Below are positions 15,120-21,966 of a stretch of DNA of 33,123 nucleotides, piece by piece. Location of the stretch: positions 1 through 33,123 of the forward strand of contig NZ_JAMDGY010000038.1 in the NCBI RefSeq assembly GCF_028656955.1, read 5' to 3'. Origin of the DNA: Pseudomonas fontis (GTDB taxonomy: Bacteria > Pseudomonadota > Gammaproteobacteria > Pseudomonadales > Pseudomonadaceae). The position numbers were made by a program, and so were the translations under genes. The first letter of the stretch is position 1, and the number at the start of each line of letters is the position of its first letter. The notes under the pieces are model-generated. The model was not told the DNA's origin, did not search any database, and saw nothing but the letters and a program-made list of their open reading frames with translations.

Positions 15120-15809
15120 TCAGCTTTTGGTCGAAAAGCGATAGCCGGTGCCGCGGACGGTTTGTACCAGATTTTCGTAAGCCTCACCCAGCGCCTTGCG
15201 CAGGCGGCGGATGTGCACATCGACAGTGCGCTCTTCGACGTAGACGTTGCCGCCCCACACCTGGTCGAGCAACTGGCCACGGGTGTAGGCGCGCTCCTGG
15301 TGGGTCATGAAGAACTGCAGCAGGCGGTATTCGGTCGGACCCATCTCGGCCGGCTTGCCGTCGATAGTCACGCGGTGACTGATCGGGTCGAGCAGCAGGC
15401 CGCCCACTTCGATCGGCGCTTCGCCATCGCTCGGCCCGGCACGGCGCAGCACGGCCTTGAGGCGGGCGACCAGCTCGCGGGGCGAGAACGGCTTGGTGAT
15501 GTAGTCGTCGGCGCCGACTTCCAGGCCCTGGATCTTGTTGTCTTCCTCACCTTTGGCGGTGAGCATGATGATCGGGATGTCGCCGGTCAGCTCGTCACGC
15601 TTCAGGCGGCGGGCCAGCTCGATGCCGGAGGTGCCCGGGAGCATCCAGTCGAGCAGGATCAGGTCCGGCTTGCGGTCGACGATGATGGCGTGGGCCTGCT
15701 GGGAGTTTTCCGCTTCCAGGCAGTCATAGCCGGCCATTTCCAATGCAACGGCGATCATCTCGCGAATCGGCGCTTCGTCGTCGACGATCAGAATGTTCCT
15801 GCCAACCAT
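15120..15809 (-). CDS. phoB: Phosphate-regulon response regulator PhoB
   Basis: 229 residues. Receiver domain with Asp10/Asp11, phosphoacceptor Asp54, Thr84 and Lys106. The OmpR/PhoB winged-helix DNA-binding domain covers about 130-229 (TEYRLLQFFMTHQERAYTR, VDVHIRRLRKAL, TVRGTGYRF). It binds the Pho boxes seen in this window before pstS, pstC and phoB itself. The ATG at 15809 has an AGAGG ribosome site 7 nt away and gives the normal N-terminus (MVGRNILIVDDE); six extra in-frame residues upstream are not needed. Confidence 0.97.
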   Translation of the reverse strand: MVGRNILIVDDEAPIREMIAVALEMAGYDCLEAENSQQAHAIIVDRKPDLILLDWMLPGTSGIELARRLKRDELTGDIPIIMLTAKGEEDNKIQGLEVGADDYITKPFSPRELVARLKAVLRRAGPSDGEAPIEVGGLLLDPISHRVTIDGKPAEMGPTEYRLLQFFMTHQERAYTRGQLLDQVWGGNVYVEERTVDVHIRRLRKALGEAYENLVQTVRGTGYRFSTKS

Positions 15810-15847
15810 GCTCAAACCTCTTGCCATTCAGGTGTATTGGCCCGCAT

Positions 15848-15879
15848 TAGATAACGGAATTATTGCAGTCGTGTGACAG
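15848..15879 (-). promoter_or_regulatory. Pho box and -10 of the phoB promoter
   Basis: Read on the minus strand: CTGTCAC (15879-15873), four bases ACGA, CTGCAAT (15868-15862), followed 8 bp later by TATCTA (15853-15848) as a -10 candidate. Spacing matches PhoB autoregulation; the second half-site is degenerate. Confidence 0.72.
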
Positions 15880-15955
15880 GTAGGGGGCATTGCAGCAACA
15901 TTCGGTTACTAGGCTAGGCTAAAAAGCCCCACCTACTCGAAAAATGGTGACGCCA

Positions 15956-16330
15956 ATGACACGACATACGCTGAACTGGATGGCACTTTTTACCACGCTT
16001 GCCCTGGCCTTGCCGGGGGTGGTGCAGGCCGCGCCGGGCATGGCCAAAGACGGCAAGCTGGTCGACCACAAGGGCATGACGCTTTATACCTTCGACAAGG
16101 ACTCAGGCGGCAAGTCGGCGTGCAACGGCGACTGCGCGAAAAACTGGCCGCCGTTCATGGCTGAGAAGGGCGACCCGGCAGAAGGCATGTGGACCCAGAT
16201 CAAGCGCGACGACGGGTCGATGCAATGGGCCTACGACGGCAAACCGTTGTACACCTTCGTCAAGGACGCCAAGACCGGGGACATGACCGGTGACGGCATG
16301 AAGGACGTCTGGCACGCGGCCAAGCCATGA
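15956..16330 (+). CDS. Secreted repeat protein, COG4315 / Lipoprotein_15 type
   Basis: 124 residues with a clear signal peptide (about 1-26, ending VVQAAPG; no lipobox Cys, so probably soluble periplasmic). Two copies of the family motif Y-x-F-x-x-D are visible: LYTFDKD (first repeat) and LYTFVKD (second), with the intervening ACNGDCAKNWPPF segment carrying the two conserved Cys, probably a disulfide. The function of the family is not established. GGTGAC lies before the ATG at 15956; an in-frame ATG at 15944 has no ribosome site. It is divergent from phoB, whose Pho box lies in the shared promoter region. Confidence 0.85.
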   Translation: MTRHTLNWMALFTTLALALPGVVQAAPGMAKDGKLVDHKGMTLYTFDKDSGGKSACNGDCAKNWPPFMAEKGDPAEGMWTQIKRDDGSMQWAYDGKPLYTFVKDAKTGDMTGDGMKDVWHAAKP

Positions 16331-16358
16331 GCCAGCGCCTTGCGCTGGCTGCCTCGGG

Positions 16359-17249
16359 TCAGCGCAGGGCGTAATCCAGCACGATGCCGATGAACACGAT
16401 CAAACCCGCCCAATGGTTGTGCAGGAAGGCCTTGAAGCAGGCATCGCGGTCCAGGTTGCGCGTGTGCCAGAACTCCCAGGCAAAGCACAGCACCGCCCCT
16501 ACCAGGCCCAGGTGGAACCAGCCGCCCAGTTCGAAGCGGTTGCCGGCCAGCAGCAGGCAGCCCAGCGACAGCAACTGCAGGGTCAGGATGATCACCCGGT
16601 CGGCCTCGCCGAACAGGATCGCGGTGGATTTCACGCCGATCTTCAGGTCATCGTCGCGGTCGACCATCGCGTAATAGGTGTCGTAGCCCACGGTCCACAG
16701 CACATTGGCGATGTACAGCAGCCAGGCAATGGCCGGCAGCTCACCGGTGGCGGCGGTGAACGCCATCGGGATGCCCCATGAATACGCCGCGCCCAGCACC
16801 ACTTGCGGGTAATAGGTGTAGCGCTTCATGAAGGGGTAGCAGGCGGCCAGCGCCACGGCGCCGAATGACAGCCAGACCGTCGTGGCATTGGTGCACAGCA
16901 CCAGCAGGAAGCTCACCCCGACCAGCAAGGCAAACACTGCCAGGGCTTCCCGGCCGCTGATGCGGCCCGCCGCCAATGGGCGGTCGGCAGTGCGTTTGAC
17001 GTGGCCATCGACCTTGCGGTCGGCGAAGTCGTTGATGGCGCAACCGGCCGCGCGCATCAGGATCACGCCGAACAGGAATATCAGCACGTTGGCGACGCTC
17101 GGCGAGCCTTTGCCGGCAATCCATACTGCCGACAGCGTGGGCCACAGCAGCAGGTAGATGCCGATCGGCTTGTCCATGCGGGTCAACTGGAGGAAGTCCC
17201 AGGCCCTGGGGTGCACGCGGTTCAGCGACTTGAGCAGGCTCAGGTACAT
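16359..17249 (-). CDS. ubiA: 4-hydroxybenzoate octaprenyltransferase (polyprenyltransferase) UbiA
   Basis: 296-residue integral membrane prenyltransferase that attaches the polyprenyl chain to 4-hydroxybenzoate, the second step of ubiquinone synthesis. About nine membrane helices; the Mg-prenyl-diphosphate sites are visible as NDFADRKVD (73-81) and, in the second half, DTYYAMVDRDDD. A GGAGGTG ribosome site precedes the ATG, whose first base overlaps the ubiC stop codon (TGATG), indicating translational coupling. Confidence 0.95.
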   Translation of the reverse strand: MYLSLLKSLNRVHPRAWDFLQLTRMDKPIGIYLLLWPTLSAVWIAGKGSPSVANVLIFLFGVILMRAAGCAINDFADRKVDGHVKRTADRPLAAGRISGREALAVFALLVGVSFLLVLCTNATTVWLSFGAVALAACYPFMKRYTYYPQVVLGAAYSWGIPMAFTAATGELPAIAWLLYIANVLWTVGYDTYYAMVDRDDDLKIGVKSTAILFGEADRVIILTLQLLSLGCLLLAGNRFELGGWFHLGLVGAVLCFAWEFWHTRNLDRDACFKAFLHNHWAGLIVFIGIVLDYALR

Positions 17250-17812
17250 CAGCGCACCTCCGGGGTGTCTGCGGCCTGCCATAGCGCAGGCAGGAAGATT
17301 TCGGCGACCAGCACGCCCAAGGCGTCACGGTCAAAGCGCGAGCGTCGCGCCCAAAGCTGCGGCTCAGCGTTCGCGGCGGGCAACCAGGCGGCAGGGTAGC
17401 GGCACACTTCGATGGCCTGGCGGGCGAAGCCCTGGGCGCAGAACAGCAGCTCGCCGAGCGAACGGCTGCCCAGTGCTTCCAGGTCCAGCCCGTCGCCGCT
17501 CAGCGCCGCACGGCCGGCCACGCTGCGGGCGAACACCCACGGCTGGTCATGCCCGCGCAGGTATACCTCACGCACCCAGCCTTCGCTGCCCGGGGCCAGG
17601 CCAAGCGCCAGGCATTCGTCTGCGCGCAGGGTCTGCCAGCCTTCGTACAAAGGTGTGACGGAGAAATGATCGGCGGATAATTGGGTAAGACGGCGGGTCA
17701 GCGAGCCCTCGTCAAACAACCAGTCGAGGGTGGCGGGCGCGACGCTGGCGGTGCACAGCGCGGTTTGCTGTAGCCAGTGTGCAGCGGGCACTTGCGAGGT
17801 TTCGTACGGCAC
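17249..17812 (-). CDS. ubiC: Chorismate lyase UbiC
   Basis: 187-residue cytosolic enzyme that converts chorismate to 4-hydroxybenzoate and pyruvate, the first committed step of ubiquinone synthesis. Family landmarks: LDWLFDEGSLTRRL, EGWVREVYLRG with the substrate-binding Arg, SLGELLFC, WARRSRF and the terminal AEIFLPALW with the conserved Glu. The GTG at 17812 gives the family's usual N-terminus (MPYETSQ); an in-frame ATG at 17878 is an alternative that would add 22 residues. It is coupled to ubiA, so the two form an operon that divides from the rubredoxin gene at a 151-bp divergent promoter region. Confidence 0.92.
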   Translation of the reverse strand: MPYETSQVPAAHWLQQTALCTASVAPATLDWLFDEGSLTRRLTQLSADHFSVTPLYEGWQTLRADECLALGLAPGSEGWVREVYLRGHDQPWVFARSVAGRAALSGDGLDLEALGSRSLGELLFCAQGFARQAIEVCRYPAAWLPAANAEPQLWARRSRFDRDALGVLVAEIFLPALWQAADTPEVR

Positions 17813-17963
17813 GGTCGGTATGCGGTTACAAGCCAGTGAGGCGCCGAGCTTAGCATGATTGCCCGTTTCGGCTTGCATCGAGCCACCAGCCTCAGTACAA
17901 AGCCCTCCTGACGATCGACAGCAGTAGCGGTCGCAAATAGCCTGAGTCTTGAGGAAAGCAGCA

Positions 17964-18131
17964 ATGAAAAAGTGGCAATGCATCGTGTGTGGCTTGATTT
18001 ACGACGAAGCCATGGGCTGGCCGGATGACGGCATCGCCCCTGGCACCCGCTGGGAAGACGTACCGCAAGACTGGCTGTGCCCGGACTGCGGCGTCGGCAA
18101 GATGGACTTCGAGATGATCAGCATCGGCTGA
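17964..18131 (+). CDS. rubA: Rubredoxin
   Basis: 55-residue iron protein. The four iron-ligating cysteines are Cys6, Cys9, Cys39 and Cys42 in CIVCG and CPDCG, with the standard Y-D-x-x-x-G-W-P-D-D-G-I-x-P-G-T core. GAGGAAAG precedes the ATG at good spacing. It lies 33 bp before the gene for its NAD(P)H-dependent reductase, so the pair forms an electron-transfer chain; partners in pseudomonads include alkane hydroxylases or oxidative-stress enzymes, but none is encoded here. Confidence 0.96.
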   Translation: MKKWQCIVCGLIYDEAMGWPDDGIAPGTRWEDVPQDWLCPDCGVGKMDFEMISIG

Positions 18132-18164
18132 TTGTCCAAACCGAACCTGTAGAGGAAGCAAGGC

Positions 18165-19421
18165 ATGACCGATCCAGTGGTGATTGTCGGTACGGGGCTG
18201 GCGGGCTACAACCTCGCCCGTGAATTTCGCAAGCTTGATGGCGAGACGCCGTTGCTGCTGATCACCGCGGATGACGGTCGGTCCTATTCCAAGCCGATGC
18301 TCTCCACCGGCTTTGGCAAGAACAAGGACGCCGATGGCCTGAGCATGGCCGAGCCGGGGGCGATGGCCGAGCAGCTCAAGGCCGAGGTACGCACCCACAC
18401 GCGCATCAGCGGCATCGACCCGGGGCACAAGCGCCTGTGGATCGGTGAAGAGCAGGTGCACTACCGCGACCTGGTATTGGCCTGTGGTGCGCAAACCATA
18501 CGGGTGCCGGTCGAAGGCGACGCCTCGCAGGCGATCTTCCCGATCAATGACCTGGAAGACTACGCACGCTTTCGCAGCGCCGCTGCGGGCAAGCGCCGGG
18601 TGCTGATCCTCGGTGCCGGCCTGATCGGCTGCGAGTTCGCCAACGACATGAGCGCCGGCGGTTTCGAGATCGACCTGGTGGCGCCGTGCGAGCAGGTCAT
18701 GCCGACCTTGCTGCACCCGGCTGCCGCTGCGGCAGTGAAGGCTGGCCTGGAAAGCCTGGACGTGCGCTTCCATTTGGGCCCGGTGCTGACGCGCCTGCAA
18801 ACGGTGGCTGACGGGCTTGAAGCACACCTGTCCGATGGCAGCGTGATTGCCTGCGATCTGGTGGTTTCGGCGGTCGGCCTCACGCCGCGTATCGACCTGG
18901 CCGCTGCGGCGGGTTTGCAGGTCAATCGTGGGGGGATGGGGGGGTGGGGGGTGGAAAACTCCCGCGCCCAATTTGGTGGCCTGGGGGGCTGGGCTGAAGT
19001 TGCGTGCCCCAACCGGCTGTGCGGCGGGGTTGCAGGCAATGGGGTGATGGGCACGGAGCTGAAAACCTCACACGCCAATATCTATGCCCTGGGTGACTGC
19101 GCTGAAGTTGACGGCCTCAACCTGCTGTACGTGATGCCGCTGATGAGCTGCGCGCGCGCCCTGGCGCAGACCCTGGCAGGCAATGCCACGGCGGTCAGCT
19201 ATGGGCCGATGCCGGTCACGGTGAAAACCCCGGCGTGCCCGCTGGTGGTGTCCCCGCCGCCACGTGGCCGCGAAGGCCAATGGACGGTCGAAGGGCAGGG
19301 TGGCGACCTCAAGGTGCTGTGCCACGACGCCGATGGCCAACTGCTCGGCTATGCCCTGACGGGCACCGCGGTGATGGAGAAACTGGCTCTAAACCGCCAG
19401 CTTCCGGCCCTGATGGCTTAA
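18165..19421 (+). CDS. Rubredoxin reductase, with an anomalous 36-residue internal tandem duplication
   Basis: 418-residue FAD/NAD(P)H oxidoreductase that reduces the rubredoxin encoded upstream. FAD motif GTGLAG (9-14), NAD motif LGAGLIG (149-155), and the second FAD motif YALGDCAE (307-314) are present. From memory the family is about 382 residues; the excess of 36 is explained by residues about 248-283, which imitate residues 284-319: SRAQFGGLGGWAEVACPNRL against SHANIYALGDCAEVDGLNLL, exactly 36 apart. The first copy has lost the GD of the FAD motif (GGW instead of GDC); the second is normal. The duplication opens with an extreme G-run (18930-18954). Fold and activity of this form are doubtful unless the insertion is tolerated. 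It could be a consensus or assembly error. Confidence 0.85.
   Translation: MTDPVVIVGTGLAGYNLAREFRKLDGETPLLLITADDGRSYSKPMLSTGFGKNKDADGLSMAEPGAMAEQLKAEVRTHTRISGIDPGHKRLWIGEEQVHYRDLVLACGAQTIRVPVEGDASQAIFPINDLEDYARFRSAAAGKRRVLILGAGLIGCEFANDMSAGGFEIDLVAPCEQVMPTLLHPAAAAAVKAGLESLDVRFHLGPVLTRLQTVADGLEAHLSDGSVIACDLVVSAVGLTPRIDLAAAAGLQVNRGGMGGWGVENSRAQFGGLGGWAEVACPNRLCGGVAGNGVMGTELKTSHANIYALGDCAEVDGLNLLYVMPLMSCARALAQTLAGNATAVSYGPMPVTVKTPACPLVVSPPPRGREGQWTVEGQGGDLKVLCHDADGQLLGYALTGTAVMEKLALNRQLPALMA
18903..19125 (+). repeat. Diverged tandem duplication inside the rubredoxin reductase gene
   Basis: Unit 1 starts near 18903 (GCTGCGGCGGGTTTGCAGG), unit 2 near 19016 (GCTGTGCGGCGGGGTTGCAG), and both continue through GAAAAC-TC, GCC-AAT and GCTGAAGTTG (unit 1 about 18990-18999 against unit 2 about 19100-19109) to CCAACC / TCAACC and CTGT. 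Over a 25-base stretch ending in GCTGAAGTTG I count 21 identities. Small compensating indels (AAC-T against AACCT; GCCCAAT against GCCAAT) keep the reading frame. The net gain relative to the family length is 108 bp. Confidence 0.75.
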
Positions 19422-19611
19422 ATAGCCGTCGTTCTGTCGGAAACCCCCTTTGATTGCCCCCACAATGGCCGCCCAGAGACTGGCGCGGCCTGTGGTAGCG
19501 TGCCATTCTCACACCCGTCTGCCGCAGTTTAGAGCCTGCGGTGCCTTGGGCGCTGCTCTTGAAGGGCAGCACGGCATAACAACAAAAAAACCGTCTCAAA
19601 GGGGCTAATCC

Positions 19612-19884
19612 ATGCGTAAACCAGAACTTGCCGCAGCTATCGCTGAAAAGGCTGACCTGACCAAAGAAAAGGCCAACCTCGTGCTGAACGCCGTGCTGGA
19701 GTCGATCACCTCGGCGCTGCACAAAAAAGACAGTGTGACCCTGGTGGGTTTCGGGACGTTCGAGCAACGTCATCGTGGCGCGCGTACGGGCAAAAACCCG
19801 CAAACGGGTGAGCCTGTGAAGATCAAGGCCAGCAATACCGTTGCCTTCAAGCCGGGCAAAGCCCTGAAGGAAAGCGTCAACTGA
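19612..19884 (+). CDS. hupA: DNA-binding protein HU
   Basis: 90-residue nucleoid protein of the HU/IHF family. The N-terminal helices are followed by the beta-arm: VTLVGFGTFEQRHRGARTGKNPQTGEPVKIKASNTVAFKPGKALK, including the conserved GFGTF, R-x-x-R and KNPQTG with the tip Pro that intercalates DNA. It lacks IHF-specific features. Pseudomonads have several HU paralogues (named hupA/hupP, hupB, hupN), so the symbol is tentative. AAAGGGG precedes the ATG. A 7-bp hairpin (19552-19558 with 19564-19570) lies in the 190-bp upstream region. Confidence 0.92.
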   Translation: MRKPELAAAIAEKADLTKEKANLVLNAVLESITSALHKKDSVTLVGFGTFEQRHRGARTGKNPQTGEPVKIKASNTVAFKPGKALKESVN

Positions 19885-20079
19885 GCGGATGCTCCACACG
19901 ATTTGCAGTAGAAACGGGCACCTCATGAGGTCAGCCTTGCGGCAGCGGCTACACGCTCAAATAAGCAAGATCATGCCGATAAAGTCGCCGTTACAGGCGG
20001 CAACGAAATAGAAAAGTAGCCTTCAGTCGCGAAAAAGATAAACTGCGCACGCCAGTCACTTTAACGCCGAGGCGTACAC

Positions 20080-20454
20080 ATGAAGTTCCGTTTCCTTCTC
20101 TGGGCCATGGGCATGCTGATGGCCAAGGCCAGCCGCAAGAACCCGGCTTTCCAGCAACAATTGCAGGACAAGCAGCTGGTCTTCCAACTGCAGACCCTGG
20201 ACGGCAAGGTCGCTCGGCATTTCACCGTCAAGGACCAGCGCATCAGCAGCAAGGGCGGTACCCACCCTGAGCCGGCCTTCGCCATCGCCTTCAAGGACGC
20301 CGACTTCGGCTTCGCCACGCTGCAAGCGAAGAACAAGCAGTTGGCATTCATGCAGGGGATTCAGGAAAAGTCGATCCAGATCAAAGGCAATCCGGCCCTG
20401 GTGATCTGGTTCCAGGGCCTGATGAAGTACCTCAAGCCGAAAAAGAAGGCCTGA
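20080..20454 (+). CDS. Small SCP2-like (sterol-carrier-fold) protein, function unknown
   Basis: 124 residues. The pattern KLVFQLQTLDGKVARHFTVKDQRISSKGG, then PAFAIAFKDADFGFATLQ and MQGIQEKSIQIKGNPALVIWFQGLMKYL, resembles the SCP2 sterol-carrier fold, in which strands are followed by an 'I-x-I-x-G-N' turn and a terminal helix; this is a resemblance, not a confirmed match. The basic Lys-rich tail (LKPKKKA) and a hydrophobic N-terminus (MKFRFLLWAMGMLMAKAS) suggest membrane association. GAGG lies 7 nt before the ATG. It converges on the HDOD gene, and a shared hairpin overlaps its stop codon. Confidence 0.75.
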   Translation: MKFRFLLWAMGMLMAKASRKNPAFQQQLQDKQLVFQLQTLDGKVARHFTVKDQRISSKGGTHPEPAFAIAFKDADFGFATLQAKNKQLAFMQGIQEKSIQIKGNPALVIWFQGLMKYLKPKKKA

Positions 20455-20469
20455 CCCTTGCGGTCAGGC
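20449..20469. terminator. Bidirectional terminator between the SCP2-like and HDOD genes
   Basis: GCCTGACC (20449-20456) pairs with GGTCAGGC (20462-20469); the arm contains the TGA of the plus-strand gene. On the minus strand the hairpin is followed by CTTCTTTTTC, a good U-rich tail for the HDOD gene; on the plus strand the tail is weak (TTCTGCGCCTT). Confidence 0.75.
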
Positions 20470-20478
20470 TTCTGCGCC

Positions 20479-21888
20479 TTAGTGCTGGGAGAACTGGGAA
20501 GCCAGTTCCCGTAGCAGCACTTCCGCTTCCAGCACCTTGCTCACCACATCCTCGGCCTTCTCGCGGGTAATGCTCAAACGTTCGAGCAACTCGTCGGGGA
20601 TGCATTCGTCCGGCCCGGAACCGATGCCACGTGTGCGCAACAGGCGCACCGCCAGGCACACCAGGTTGGGGAACGCCGCGTAGTCACCGTCATAGTGTGG
20701 GTCGTGCTGGAAGCGCAGGGCGGTAGCCAGCTCTTCGGGCATGTCCCAGAAACGCATCAGCCAGGCGCCGATCTGTTCACGGCTGATGCCCAGCAAATGC
20801 TGCTCGACATAGCTGTGGCACAGGTGCGGGTTGACCTCGAGATGGCGGCAGATCAGCGAGAAGTGCGGCGGGAACACATGGGCCAGCAGCAGGTAGCCGA
20901 AGTTGTGCAGCAGCCCGGCCAGGTAGGTCAGGCCAGCTTCAGGGCGTTCGGCGCGCGGCATGGCGCGGGTCAGCCCTTCGATGACGGCGGCGGTGTAGAT
21001 CGACTGCTGCCAGTACGGGGTGGCCGTTTGTGGGTGGTCCTTGGGCAGGCTCAGGGTCTTGCCCAGTGCCAGGCCCAGCGCCAGGTTGATTACCAGATCA
21101 AAACCCAGCACGCGGACAATGGCGTCTTCCACCGAGCGGATCTTGCCCGGCGAGGCGTAATACGGCGACGCCGCCCAACTGACCACCTGGGCCGCCAGCG
21201 CCGGGTCGGTTTCGACCACGCCGGTGATGTCGTCGATGGTGGCGTTGGGGTCGACCCGCAGCTTGATGATTTTTTGCGCAGTCTCGGCCAGCGGCGGAAT
21301 CTCGATGGTCGCTTCCAGGCGCTGTTGGATGCGCCGCGCGGTGAAGGCTTGCACCGCCTTGGTGATTTCAGTGCTGTCGTCGCCCGGGCGATCAAGGTTC
21401 GGGCGGATGCTGGTCAGCAACTCGCCGAACTCGCCGAACTGGCCGGCACTGGCCTTGCTGAGCATCTTCTTGAAGTCGTCGCGCGGGATTTCCAGGAGCA
21501 GCCCGGCTTCGCCCGAATGCACCAGCAGAGCCTCCTCACGCAGCAGGCTCTCTTCGTACAGGCAAGGTGAGCTGGTCAGCGCCGGCAGCCCGGGCAGGAT
21601 GCTCAGGCCATGCTTGTCGAGCATGTGCTTGAGGCGCTCCAGCGGCACGGCGGCCAGGGTGCGGCCGGTCAGCTCGGTCAACCGGTTGAGGTCGAGCAGC
21701 TGGTTCTGCGGGAACAGCACCATCAGGGCGCCCACGGCATCATCGAGCAGCACGGCCTGCACCTTGCGCGCAGCTGACAGGTGCGGGTGATCGAGCACTT
21801 CGCCATAGGCGACGCCGAGCTTGTCGAGCAGCAGCCGGATTACAGACGGAGCGTGGGGGGTTGCGGTATCCAAAGCAACTTCAGTCAT
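20479..21888 (-). CDS. YbaK-like plus HDOD domain protein
   Basis: 469 residues. Residues about 15-150 look like a YbaK/prolyl-tRNA-editing-type domain (VLDHPHLSAARKVQAVLLDD, then NQLLDLNRLTELTGRTLAAVPLERL). Residues about 190-400 form an HDOD domain (IPPLAETAQKIIKLRVDPNATIDDI, VETDPALAAQVVSWAASPYY, LTYLAGLLHNFGYLLL), a helical fold used in signalling proteins. Canonical HD metal ligands are not expected in HDOD and are not seen as a full set. The role is probably regulatory; the YbaK part may bind aminoacyl-tRNA or another ligand, which is inference. The start at 21888 has a GGA-type ribosome site. It is upstream of the convergent terminator and downstream of recG. Confidence 0.85.
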   Translation of the reverse strand: MTEVALDTATPHAPSVIRLLLDKLGVAYGEVLDHPHLSAARKVQAVLLDDAVGALMVLFPQNQLLDLNRLTELTGRTLAAVPLERLKHMLDKHGLSILPGLPALTSSPCLYEESLLREEALLVHSGEAGLLLEIPRDDFKKMLSKASAGQFGEFGELLTSIRPNLDRPGDDSTEITKAVQAFTARRIQQRLEATIEIPPLAETAQKIIKLRVDPNATIDDITGVVETDPALAAQVVSWAASPYYASPGKIRSVEDAIVRVLGFDLVINLALGLALGKTLSLPKDHPQTATPYWQQSIYTAAVIEGLTRAMPRAERPEAGLTYLAGLLHNFGYLLLAHVFPPHFSLICRHLEVNPHLCHSYVEQHLLGISREQIGAWLMRFWDMPEELATALRFQHDPHYDGDYAAFPNLVCLAVRLLRTRGIGSGPDECIPDELLERLSITREKAEDVVSKVLEAEVLLRELASQFSQH

Positions 21889-21966
21889 GGTCTGTATCCA
21901 AATTCTTTACAGTCGCAAGAGTATAACCAGCTTGGCGCGCCAGCTGGATCCATTCTGGTACGGGCG

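Noticed and set aside
13802..15310. 502-codon open frame antisense to phoR
   Set aside because: It overlaps phoR entirely and runs into phoB antisense; Gln/Ala/Val/Gly-rich composition typical of shadow frames.
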